Shown here: positions 51,181-58,360 of the stretch, in pieces
Numbering within the stretch: the first letter of the stretch is position 1
How the letters are laid out: every line of letters begins with the position of its first letter
Assembly (NCBI GenBank): GCA_963780815.1
Contig: CAWADG010000013.1
Location: 124,001-188,000 of the forward strand
DNA length: 64,000 nucleotides
Direction: 5' to 3'
From: VRUE01 sp963780815
GTDB taxonomy: Bacteria > Actinomycetota > Thermoleophilia > Solirubrobacterales > 70-9
Notes under the pieces: generated by a model
What the model saw: the letters and a program-made list of their open reading frames with translations, nothing else
Told to the model about the DNA's origin: nothing
Databases searched by the model: none
Position numbers and translations under genes: made by a program

Positions 51181-52563
51181 TCATTCGCGTTCGTCATCAC
51201 CGGTGATCTCGCTCATTCGCTCCGCGCTCAGGTCGCGTCCGCCGCGGGCGGGTCGTACCTGTAGCTGGCCATCGGCGAAGCGGAGGTTAATCCGATCCTC
51301 GGCGCGGGCGGCCTCGGCGCTCGTCAGCGGCTCGCCGTCGGGGCTCTCGGCCAGCGCGTAGCCGCGCTTGAGCGTGCGCTCGGGCTCGTGCGCCCGGAGC
51401 GCGACCTCGATCCGCCGCAGCGCCTCGCGACGACCCCCGAGTTCGGCGCCGGCCGCCCGGCGCCGGGCCCGCTCGAGGACGACGACGGCGATCCGGCGCT
51501 GAAACGAGCGGCGCTCGGAGAGACCGCGTTCGGAGGAGGCGCGGATCTCGCGCGTCCGCTGGTTCAGGGAGACCCGCTCACGCCGCAGCGCCCGGGCCGG
51601 GCCGCGGGCGAGTGCTGCCAGGTGCCTGGCGCGGGCCCCCACCGCACCGTCGGCGCCGCGCCGCAGTGACGCGGCCGAGCGCTCGAGGCCGCGACGCGCC
51701 TCGAGGCAGTCGAGTGGCACCGCCGCCTCGGCGGCGTGGGTCGGGGTCGAGCAGGCGACGGCGGCGACATCGTCGATCAGGGTCGAGTCGCGATCGTGGC
51801 CGACGGCGCTGATCACCGGCACCCGCAGCAGGGCGACCGTGCGGCAGAGGGTCTCGTCGCAGAACGCCCAGAGGTCGGCGAGGCTGCCGCCGCCCCTGGT
51901 GACGACGATCGCCTCGACCTCGGGGCGGGCCGCCAGGTCGCGGATGGCGTCGCCGATCGCGGGCGCGGCGCGGCGGTCCTGGACAGGCGCGAAGGCCCAG
52001 ATGACGGTCCCCTCCCAGCCGCGGCGGCGGAGGCCGGCGAGGAGGTCCCGGCGGGCGGCGCCGCGCTCGGCGGTGACGACGCCGATCGTCCGCGGCAGCA
52101 GCGGACGCGCCAGTTGCTTCTGGAGCTCGAACATGCCCTCGGCCCGAAGCTGCTTACGGAGCGCCTCGAGGCGGGCGAGCAGGTCTCCCTCCCCCGCCAG
52201 CCGCAGGTGGGTCGCGCGGAACGAGAAGCTCGGCGAGGCCTGTGCGCCGCCCGGGTAATAGTCCGGACCGCCGGCGATCACGACTTCGACTCCATCGCGC
52301 AGGCCGCCCTCCGGCAAGCCCGCCCGCTCGAGGTCATCGAGCCAGATCGCGCAGGGAACGGCGCCCTCGGCGTCGCGCAGCTCGAAGTAGGCCTGGACCT
52401 TGCTGCGGCTGACGCCGGTCACCTCGCCGACGAGCCTCACCCGCGCCCGACGGCGGAGCTCTTCCTGCAGCTTGCGGGCATAGCGGCCGACCGCGAACGG
52501 GCCCGGCAGCTCCGGCTCCTGGGTCTCCGACGTCTGCGGCGCGGGCCTGCCCGCGTCCGTCAT
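51181..52563 (-). CDS. xseA: Exodeoxyribonuclease VII large subunit
   Basis: XseA of 460 residues: N-terminal OB fold (RVRLVGEVTGVSRSKVQAYF), catalytic domain (IGVVTAERGAARRDLLAGL, VTRGGGSLADLWAFCDE, ISAVGHDRDSTLIDDVA) and an arginine-rich helical C-terminal region. It digests single-stranded DNA. Its ATG overlaps the end of the HxlR gene by 4 bp. Confidence 0.93.
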   Translation of the reverse strand: MTDAGRPAPQTSETQEPELPGPFAVGRYARKLQEELRRRARVRLVGEVTGVSRSKVQAYFELRDAEGAVPCAIWLDDLERAGLPEGGLRDGVEVVIAGGPDYYPGGAQASPSFSFRATHLRLAGEGDLLARLEALRKQLRAEGMFELQKQLARPLLPRTIGVVTAERGAARRDLLAGLRRRGWEGTVIWAFAPVQDRRAAPAIGDAIRDLAARPEVEAIVVTRGGGSLADLWAFCDETLCRTVALLRVPVISAVGHDRDSTLIDDVAAVACSTPTHAAEAAVPLDCLEARRGLERSAASLRRGADGAVGARARHLAALARGPARALRRERVSLNQRTREIRASSERGLSERRSFQRRIAVVVLERARRRAAGAELGGRREALRRIEVALRAHEPERTLKRGYALAESPDGEPLTSAEAARAEDRINLRFADGQLQVRPARGGRDLSAERMSEITGDDERE

Positions 52564-52898
52564 CCGGCCCGCTTCCAGCGCCGCGCCCAGGTTCGGAGCT
52601 CGTCGATCGCCGGCCCGAGTTCGGTGCCGGCGGCGGTCAGCGAGTAGGTGACCCTGACGGGCGTTCCCGGCTCGACGTCGCGCTCGACGAGTCCCTCTTC
52701 CTCGAGCTCGCGGAGGCGGCGCGATAGGAGCCGGTCGGAGAGACCGGGCACCGCCTTGGCCAGCTCGCCGAAGCGCTGCGGCCGTTCGGCGAGGACGCAG
52801 ACGATCGCCCCGGTCCATCGCTTGCCGATCAGCTCGATCGCGGCATGGAAATGCGGGCAGACCCCAGCGGGCCCCTCTGTGGCGCGTGTCGCCTCCAC
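52560..52898 (-). CDS. HxlR-family transcription regulator
   Basis: HxlR winged-helix protein of 112 residues: CPHFHAAIELIGKRWTGAIV, LSDRLLSRRLRELEEEGLVE and ERDVEPGTPVRVTYSLTAAG. Cys14 lies just before the first helix, where redox-sensing HxlR proteins have their reactive cysteine. GTG at 52898. It heads an HxlR-xseA-xseB operon, an unusual partner for exonuclease VII. Confidence 0.87.
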   Translation of the reverse strand: MEATRATEGPAGVCPHFHAAIELIGKRWTGAIVCVLAERPQRFGELAKAVPGLSDRLLSRRLRELEEEGLVERDVEPGTPVRVTYSLTAAGTELGPAIDELRTWARRWKRAG

Positions 52899-52910
52899 CT
52901 CGCCTTCCAG

Positions 52911-52925
52911 CTTACTGAACGTAAG
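52911..52925. promoter_or_regulatory. HxlR operator-like palindrome
   Basis: CTTACTGAACGTAAG is a perfect inverted repeat CTTAC-N5-GTAAG. It overlaps a minus-strand TAAGCT -10 box 10 nt before the HxlR start and lies 41 bp from the divergent MarP-like gene. Autorepression is likely. Confidence 0.6.
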
Positions 52926-52966
52926 TGACGGGCATTGACGGTCCTCGCGCCTGGTTGGATTGGGCC

Positions 52967-54109
52967 ATGACAGCGCTCGACTGGGGCATCGTCGCCTTCG
53001 CCGTGGCGATGGGGATCTGGGGCTATCGCCAGGGGCTGATCGTCGGCGCCCTGACCCTGGCCGGGTTCTTCGTCGGCGCCTTCGCCGGTAGCCGGCTGGG
53101 GCCGCTGTTGGTGAGTGGCGGCTCGGAGTCGCCCTACGCGCCGCTGTTCGCCGCGATCGGTGCGCTCCTGGTCGGAGCACTCGTCGCGTTCACCCTCGAG
53201 GGCATCGCCCTCAGCCTACGAGAGCGGCTGATCCGGGGCCGGGCCCTGGACGCGCTCGACGGAATCGGCGGGGCGGCGCTGATCGTCGCCGTCGCCCTCG
53301 GGCTGGCATGGGTGTTCGGCGCCGCCGCCCTCCACACCCCCGGCACCGCACAGCTTCGGGCCGACGTCCAGCGATCGGTGATCCTCCGCAACCTCAACGA
53401 CCTCCTGCCGCCCTCGGGCCCGGTGCTGCACGCCCTCAGCAGGGTCGACCCCGCGCCGACGATCGCCGGCCCGACCGGGCCGGTGGCGCGGCCCGATCCC
53501 GCCGTCCTCGATGCCCCCGCCGTGATCGCGGCGAGGCGCTCGGTCGTCAGGGTCCTCGGGACCGCGTGCGGCCTCGGGGTCGAGGGCTCGGGTTGGGTCG
53601 GCGCGCCGGATCTCGTCGTCACCAACGCCCACGTCGTCGCCGGCGAGGACGATACGACGGTCACGACCGAGGCCGGCGCCTCGCTCGACGCGACACCGGT
53701 TCACTACGACCCGGGCAACGACCTCGCGATCCTCCGAATCGACGCCCCGGTTCCCCCGCTCGAGATCGCCACAAGTCCGAAGCGCGGCACCGCCGGCGCC
53801 CTGCTCGGCTATCCCGAAAACGGCCCCTACGCGGCGACGCCGGCCCGCCTCGGCGACACCAGGACCATGCTCAGCGACGACTCATATGGCCGCGGGCCGA
53901 TCCAGCGCCGGCTCGCGTTCCTGCGCGGAACCGTCCACAGCGGGAACTCGGGCGGGCCGCTGGTCGACTCCGCCGGCCGGGTCATGGCGACGGTGTTCGC
54001 CGCGACCACGACCGCCCCGGTCGGGGGCTTCGCGATCCCCAACGACCTGGTGCTGAGGGCCCTCGCCGACGCCACCTCGCCGGTCGACACCGGAGCCTGC
54101 ACGGGCTAG
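52967..54109 (+). CDS. MarP-like CvpA-trypsin membrane serine protease
   Basis: The first 115 of 380 residues form a CvpA-type four-helix membrane domain (IVAFAVAMGIWGYRQGLIVG). A trypsin-fold protease outside follows with His in VTNAHVVAG, Asp in GNDLAILRI and Ser in HSGNSGGPLV. Cys201 and Cys378 sit where M. tuberculosis MarP has its regulatory disulfide. MarP supports acid resistance and peptidoglycan-hydrolase processing; a PBP gene follows by 27 bp. Confidence 0.9.
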   Translation: MTALDWGIVAFAVAMGIWGYRQGLIVGALTLAGFFVGAFAGSRLGPLLVSGGSESPYAPLFAAIGALLVGALVAFTLEGIALSLRERLIRGRALDALDGIGGAALIVAVALGLAWVFGAAALHTPGTAQLRADVQRSVILRNLNDLLPPSGPVLHALSRVDPAPTIAGPTGPVARPDPAVLDAPAVIAARRSVVRVLGTACGLGVEGSGWVGAPDLVVTNAHVVAGEDDTTVTTEAGASLDATPVHYDPGNDLAILRIDAPVPPLEIATSPKRGTAGALLGYPENGPYAATPARLGDTRTMLSDDSYGRGPIQRRLAFLRGTVHSGNSGGPLVDSAGRVMATVFAATTTAPVGGFAIPNDLVLRALADATSPVDTGACTG

Positions 54110-54136
54110 CGGGCCAGGAAGTACATTCCCCGCACA

Positions 54137-55870
54137 GTGAGCAACCTCCCGCCCGAGGTGGCGCGGCGCCGCCGTCTGGTCACCCGCACGGTCCCCCTCT
54201 CAGTCGTCGCCGCGGTTGCCTTCATCCTCGGCGCGATCTCGGGAGTGCCGGGGTCGCCGGCGAAGGACGCTGCCGGCAGCTTCGTCGAAGCCTGGGGCCG
54301 CAAGGACTTCGCCGCCATGTACCGGGAGCTGAACGAAGAAGCGCGGAGCCGGGTCTCGGCGGACGAATTCGCCAAGGCCTACCGCGAAGCGGCCGAGACG
54401 GCGACCCTGCGAGGGGTAAGCGGCGGGGGTGCCGGAGACCCCGAGGAACGGGACTCCGCTGAAGTCGTCCCCGTCCCCGTCACCGCCCAGACGGTTGCCT
54501 TCGGAACCGTCGAAAGGGACCTCGAGGTCCCCTTCGAGGAAGGCGGCATCGGCTGGGACCCGAGCCTGGTGTTTCCCGGCCTGCGCCGGGGGGAACACCT
54601 CGAGGCCAGAATCGAACTGGCGCCGCGGGCGCCGATCCTCGCGGCGAACGGGGAAACACTCGCCGAAGGCCCGGCCGAAGCTCGCGAACACTCGCTCGGC
54701 AGCGCGATGATCGACGTCACCGGGGAAATCGGGATGGCCGAAGAAGACGAACTCTCGACCCTCGCCCGCCGCGGCTTCCCGCCGGGGACGCCGGTGGGGA
54801 TAAGCGGCGTCGAGCAGGCCTTCAACGCGCGCCTGGCGGGACGGCCCGGGGGGACCCTGCTCGCGGTCGCCGACAACGGCGGCTCGGCCAGGGTGATCGC
54901 GGGGGCGGCGCCGAAGCCGGGCTCCCCGGTGAAGACGACGATCGACCCCGACCTCCAGCAGTCGGCCGTGACCGCCCTCGCCGGCCGCTCCGGCGGGGTG
55001 GCGGTGCTCGACCCCGACAACGGCGACATCCGGGCGCTCGCCGGGCAGGCGTTCTCCGCCCCCCAGCCGCCGGGCTCGACCTTCAAGATGCTGACGACGA
55101 TCGCCGCGCTGCAGAAGGGGGTCGTCTCGCTCGACGACAGCTTCGAAATCACCAACGGCGCCAACGTCGGCGGTCGCTTCATCAGCAACGCCAACGGCGA
55201 GTACTGCGGCGGCACCTTCAGGGAAGCCTTTGCCGAGTCCTGCAACGCCGACTTCGCGCCACTCGGGCCGAAGATCGGCAACGACGACTTCGTCGCCGCC
55301 GCCGAACGGTTCGGGTTCAACTCGCCGCCCAGCCTCTACGACAACCGGGTCCTCGAAGAAGTCGAACCGGAGGAACCGACGATCCCGACCGAAATCGGCG
55401 AAGAAGTCGACCTCGGGGTGACGGCGATCGGCCAGGGGGAAGTGTTGGCGACGCCGCTGGTAATGGCGAGCATCGCCCAGGCGATCGCCAACGACGGCGT
55501 CCTCGAGCCGACCTCGCTGGTCCTGAACAAGAAGCTGCGCTCGGAAAGGAAGCCGGTCCGGGTGATGTCGAAGAAGATCGCCGACGAGCTGACGGAACTG
55601 ATGATCGGCGTCGTCACCGAAGGGACCGGCTATGCCGGGGCGATCCCGGAGGGCCAGGTCGCGGGCAAGACCGGGACCGCCGAGCTCGGGCCGGTTCCCG
55701 GCCAGGAGAACTCGCCGGAACCCGAGCAGATCAAGGATGCCTGGTTCGCGGCCTTCGCCCCCGCCGAAGACCCGAAGCTCGTGGTCGGGGTGCTGCTGAT
55801 CGAAGCCGAAGCGGCGGGCGGCGAAGTGGCTGCCCCGGCCGCCTCGCAGATCCTCTCCGCCGGTCTCTAG
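54137..55870 (+). CDS. Class B-type penicillin-binding protein with NTF2-like domain
   Basis: The 577-residue protein has one N-terminal anchor, an NTF2-like (MecA-N) domain at about 42-95, a dimerisation region, and a transpeptidase domain with PGSTFKM (SxxK), ESCNADF (SxN) and AGKTGTAEL (KTGT). It crosslinks peptidoglycan. GTG start lies 9 nt after a TACATT box (54122-54127). GAA-rich in the outside part. Shares a CTAG end with the lipoprotein gene. Confidence 0.9.
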   Translation: MSNLPPEVARRRRLVTRTVPLSVVAAVAFILGAISGVPGSPAKDAAGSFVEAWGRKDFAAMYRELNEEARSRVSADEFAKAYREAAETATLRGVSGGGAGDPEERDSAEVVPVPVTAQTVAFGTVERDLEVPFEEGGIGWDPSLVFPGLRRGEHLEARIELAPRAPILAANGETLAEGPAEAREHSLGSAMIDVTGEIGMAEEDELSTLARRGFPPGTPVGISGVEQAFNARLAGRPGGTLLAVADNGGSARVIAGAAPKPGSPVKTTIDPDLQQSAVTALAGRSGGVAVLDPDNGDIRALAGQAFSAPQPPGSTFKMLTTIAALQKGVVSLDDSFEITNGANVGGRFISNANGEYCGGTFREAFAESCNADFAPLGPKIGNDDFVAAAERFGFNSPPSLYDNRVLEEVEPEEPTIPTEIGEEVDLGVTAIGQGEVLATPLVMASIAQAIANDGVLEPTSLVLNKKLRSERKPVRVMSKKIADELTELMIGVVTEGTGYAGAIPEGQVAGKTGTAELGPVPGQENSPEPEQIKDAWFAAFAPAEDPKLVVGVLLIEAEAAGGEVAAPAASQILSAGL

Positions 55871-56421
55871 AGATCGAGTTTGACTTCGGCAGGCCCGCCG
55901 GGGCCGGGGATTTCGAGCGTCAGCGGCCGGTTCTCGGAGGCCGTTGCCGGCAGTTTGAATAGGACGACCGACCCCTCGATCGGTCCCTGTTGCGGAGTCG
56001 AGTCGAGGACCGGGATCTGTTCCTGAGGTTCGACTTCGCCACCGATCGGCAGCGCGTAGAGGCTCTTGCTCTCGAGCGCTTCGTAGGTTTCATCCTCGGA
56101 GTCCTTGATCGTGAACGAGTCGGCGAGCGTCTGCGAGTCTTCGCTTTCGTTCTGGACCATGAAGAAGATGCCGAAGTAGGTCGAACCTTTGGGCGGCGGC
56201 TCCGGCTGCCCGACCAGGTAGGCGGAGTCCTCATTGTCGTTCGGGTTGAGGAAGCGGGAGAAGATGACGGTGTACTGCAGCTCGCCGAGGCTCACCGTTT
56301 GCCCCTCGACGACGTTCGTGTCACCCTCGCTGGAGTAGCCGCAGGCGGACACGGCGGCGGCGACCGCGACGAGAAGGATCGCGGCGCTCAGCGGCAGCAG
56401 GAGCTTGCGGATGCGGGCCAT
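55867..56421 (-). CDS. Lipoprotein with DUF4352-like beta sandwich
   Basis: The 184-residue precursor has signal LLLPLSAAILLVAVAAAVSA ending in a lipobox (AVSAC). The mature part is a beta sandwich: SLGELQYTVIFSRFLNPND, YFGIFFMVQNESEDSQTLA and GSVVLFKLPATASENRPL, as in DUF4352 lipoproteins. Function unknown. Palindrome GTCTATATAGAC lies upstream. Confidence 0.78.
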   Translation of the reverse strand: MARIRKLLLPLSAAILLVAVAAAVSACGYSSEGDTNVVEGQTVSLGELQYTVIFSRFLNPNDNEDSAYLVGQPEPPPKGSTYFGIFFMVQNESEDSQTLADSFTIKDSEDETYEALESKSLYALPIGGEVEPQEQIPVLDSTPQQGPIEGSVVLFKLPATASENRPLTLEIPGPGGPAEVKLDL

Positions 56422-56434
56422 CAGCGGTGCGTGA

Positions 56435-56446
56435 GTCTATATAGAC
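56435..56446. promoter_or_regulatory. 12-bp palindrome before lipoprotein gene
   Basis: GTCTATATAGAC is a perfect palindrome in a very GC-rich region, 14-25 bp upstream of the lipoprotein ATG and 4 bp after the end of the SRPBCC gene. It contains TATATA/TAGACT promoter-like hexamers and may be an operator. Confidence 0.45.
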
Positions 56447-56450
56447 CGGT

Positions 56451-56969
56451 TCAGGGAATGCCGGTGGCGTGGGGGTTGCCGCCGGCGATCGCGACCGGCC
56501 CGGTTTCCGCGGCGCCGGACTCGAGGTTGTCGCGGAGCCGGCTCATCGCCTCGCGCCAGCCGCGCCCAAGCCAGACGGAGGCCATCCCGACCGAGTCGAT
56601 CGCCCTATCGAGTGGGTTCGAGGGCTCGGTCCAGAACGAAACGCGGACGGTGATCAGCGACCCCGGCCCCTCGAGCAGCTCCCAGACGGTCGTCGAAGGG
56701 ATCCTGTTGACGCGGCCGCCGCGGCCGTGCTCGACGATCCGCTGCGGCTCGGAGACCTCGGTGATCGTCGTGTCCATCCAGAGGTGGCGTGGCGGCGTGT
56801 GGAAGCGGAAACGGGCCCCGGCGCCGAGGCCGACCGGGTCGATCCTGGTCAGATGCAGGTCGGAGATGAAATGGTCGGTGAACGAAGGGCGGCGGCTGAG
56901 GTCGCAGAGCTCGGCGAACGCCACCTGGCGGGGAACGTCGATCTCGACCGCGGCGCTGACTGGACCCAT
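56451..56969 (-). CDS. SRPBCC-family (polyketide cyclase-like) protein
   Basis: START-like protein of 172 residues: AAVEIDVPRQVAFAELCDLS, strand region ARFRFHTPPRHLWMDTTITE and helix GWREAMSRLRDNLESG. Members bind hydrophobic ligands. ATG at 56969. No sign of an active-site acid typical for cyclases. It may be co-transcribed with the lipoprotein gene downstream. Confidence 0.8.
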   Translation of the reverse strand: MGPVSAAVEIDVPRQVAFAELCDLSRRPSFTDHFISDLHLTRIDPVGLGAGARFRFHTPPRHLWMDTTITEVSEPQRIVEHGRGGRVNRIPSTTVWELLEGPGSLITVRVSFWTEPSNPLDRAIDSVGMASVWLGRGWREAMSRLRDNLESGAAETGPVAIAGGNPHATGIP

Positions 56970-57091
56970 TGTGAGCGCGATTTTATGCAAGGCGGCCGGA
57001 GGCGCGATACGATCCTGGCCCCAGCCGCAGTTAGGAGTAGTCCATCTTCAGCACCACCAGAAGGACGTCCGAAAGCATCTCCACGGGTGCG

Positions 57092-57607
57092 ATGCCCGGA
57101 GCCGGAACGTTTTTCTGCCTCAAGTGCGGGACCCAGTTGTGCCTGCAGGAGGACGACGCCATGCCCCATTGTGCGCGCTGTCGGGGGACCTCGTTCCGCC
57201 GCGACTCGATCTTCGAGCCGATGCAGGAGCACGGGACCCAGACCCTCGAATTCCCGGCCCCCGGGCAGGAGCTGCCGTCGGGCTGGCTCGAGGAGGCGCG
57301 CGAGGGCCTGCCCGGCGCGGGGCGCTACCTGGTCGGACGCAGCGAGGACGCGATCCGGGTCTTCCATGTCAAGGAGGGCTGGACCCGGATCGGTCGCAGC
57401 ATCGCCGCCGACATCCGTCTCGACCATCCCAGCGTCTCCCGCCGCCACGCTCTGGTCATCTCCGAACCCGATGCCTCGCTGCGAGTGCTCGACGACCGCA
57501 GCCTCAACGGGGTCTTCGTCAACGGCGACGAGATCGATTGGGGCAAGCTCGAGGACGGGGACGAACTGCGGATCGGCCGCTACCAGCTGTTCGTGCTCGA
57601 AACCTGA
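57092..57607 (+). CDS. Zinc-ribbon plus FHA-domain protein
   Basis: The 171-residue protein starts with a zinc ribbon (FCLKCGTQLC, HCARCRGTSF). An FHA domain follows from about residue 90: RIGRSIAADIRLDHPSVSRR, HALVISEP, DDRSLNGVFVNG. FHA domains bind phosphothreonine, so a Ser/Thr kinase partner outside the window is expected. Confidence 0.87.
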   Translation: MPGAGTFFCLKCGTQLCLQEDDAMPHCARCRGTSFRRDSIFEPMQEHGTQTLEFPAPGQELPSGWLEEAREGLPGAGRYLVGRSEDAIRVFHVKEGWTRIGRSIAADIRLDHPSVSRRHALVISEPDASLRVLDDRSLNGVFVNGDEIDWGKLEDGDELRIGRYQLFVLET

Positions 57608-57616
57608 ACTTCGCGG

Positions 57617-58102
57617 CTAGCGCGTCCGCGCGAAGAGGTCGGCGATCGCCCGCACCTCGCGCAGGAGCCCGTCGAGCATCGCCTCGGTGTTGGTGTGGAT
57701 CCGCCATTCCGCGTATCGCCGATCCTGCTCGGCTGCGTCGAGGCGCTCCTCGAGCTTGCGGGTCCGCCGCTCGACCCGGTCGATCGACTTCTCCAGACGC
57801 TTTTCGCTCTTGCGGACCCGGCGCTTGACGTATTCGCGGGTCTCCTCGCGGATCGACTCCAACTCGCGCCGCAGCGCGGCGTCGTCGCCCCCGGCCTGCT
57901 CGGCCATCATCTCCTCGACCCCGACGCGGACCCGCTCGATCTCCTCGTGCAGGCGTTCGCGCGCCTGCTCGGCGGCCGCCGATATCGCCGGCGAGGCCGA
58001 CAGCGGGATCGGCTCCCCGGGATCACCCGGGCTGCCGGGGCTGCCGGGGCTGCCGGGGCTGCCGGGGCTGCGCGGATCCTGATCGGCCATCACGCCGGGC
58101 AT
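57617..58102 (-). CDS. Coiled-coil protein with GSPG collagen-like N-terminus
   Basis: The 161-residue protein begins with about six Gly-Ser-Pro triplets, then an extended highly charged coiled coil from about residue 40 to 160 (ARERLHEEIERVRVGVEEMM, VKRRVRKSEKRLEKSIDRVE). No signal peptide or membrane segment. Start may be ATG 58102 or ATG 58090. It faces the FHA gene tail to tail, 9 bp apart. Confidence 0.65.
   Translation of the reverse strand: MPGVMADQDPRSPGSPGSPGSPGSPGDPGEPIPLSASPAISAAAEQARERLHEEIERVRVGVEEMMAEQAGGDDAALRRELESIREETREYVKRRVRKSEKRLEKSIDRVERRTRKLEERLDAAEQDRRYAEWRIHTNTEAMLDGLLREVRAIADLFARTR
58024..58071. repeat. 9-bp tandem repeat GCTGCCGGG
   Basis: About five tandem copies encode the Ser-Pro-Gly triplets of the coiled-coil protein. 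Copy number is likely variable through slippage. Confidence 0.75.
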
Positions 58103-58258
58103 CGTACGTCCCCCACAGGCCGGAACTCCGCAAATAGCGCATTTCCCACCTCGTCCCCCACAACCGTGATCGCCATTTCAGGCGCTATTGGTGCGAAATG
58201 ATGATCACGCTCCAAGCCACCCGGTCCGCCGAGCACCTCGACCGGCTGGCGCTGGCGA

Positions 58259-58349
58259 GGTGGGTGTTCCTCGGCGGGAACTTGTGAGCCGCCCTACGCA
58301 CGAGCCCTTCATCCGATCTCGACGCGGGTTCCCGCGAGGGACACCCACC
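58259..58349. terminator. Large imperfect inverted repeat after gltB
   Basis: GGTGGGTGTTCCTCGGCGGG (58259 onward) pairs with the 58328-58349 arm; about 20 of 23 positions pair across a 46-nt loop. It begins 12 bp beyond the gltB stop, so it is probably its terminator. The rest of 58103-58258 has a short AATAGCGC/GCGCTATT repeat and no convincing gene. Confidence 0.5.
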
Positions 58350-58360
58350 CCGCCCGACCC

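Noticed and set aside
58024..58071. CRISPR-like short repeat
   Set aside because: Nine-base tandem units without spacers, inside a coding region for Ser-Pro-Gly triplets.
58198..58287. 29-codon ORF starting MMITLQATRSAEHL
   Set aside because: No ribosome site or -10 box at the standard distance, and its end lies in the inverted repeat after gltB. It may be a gene fragment but cannot be supported.
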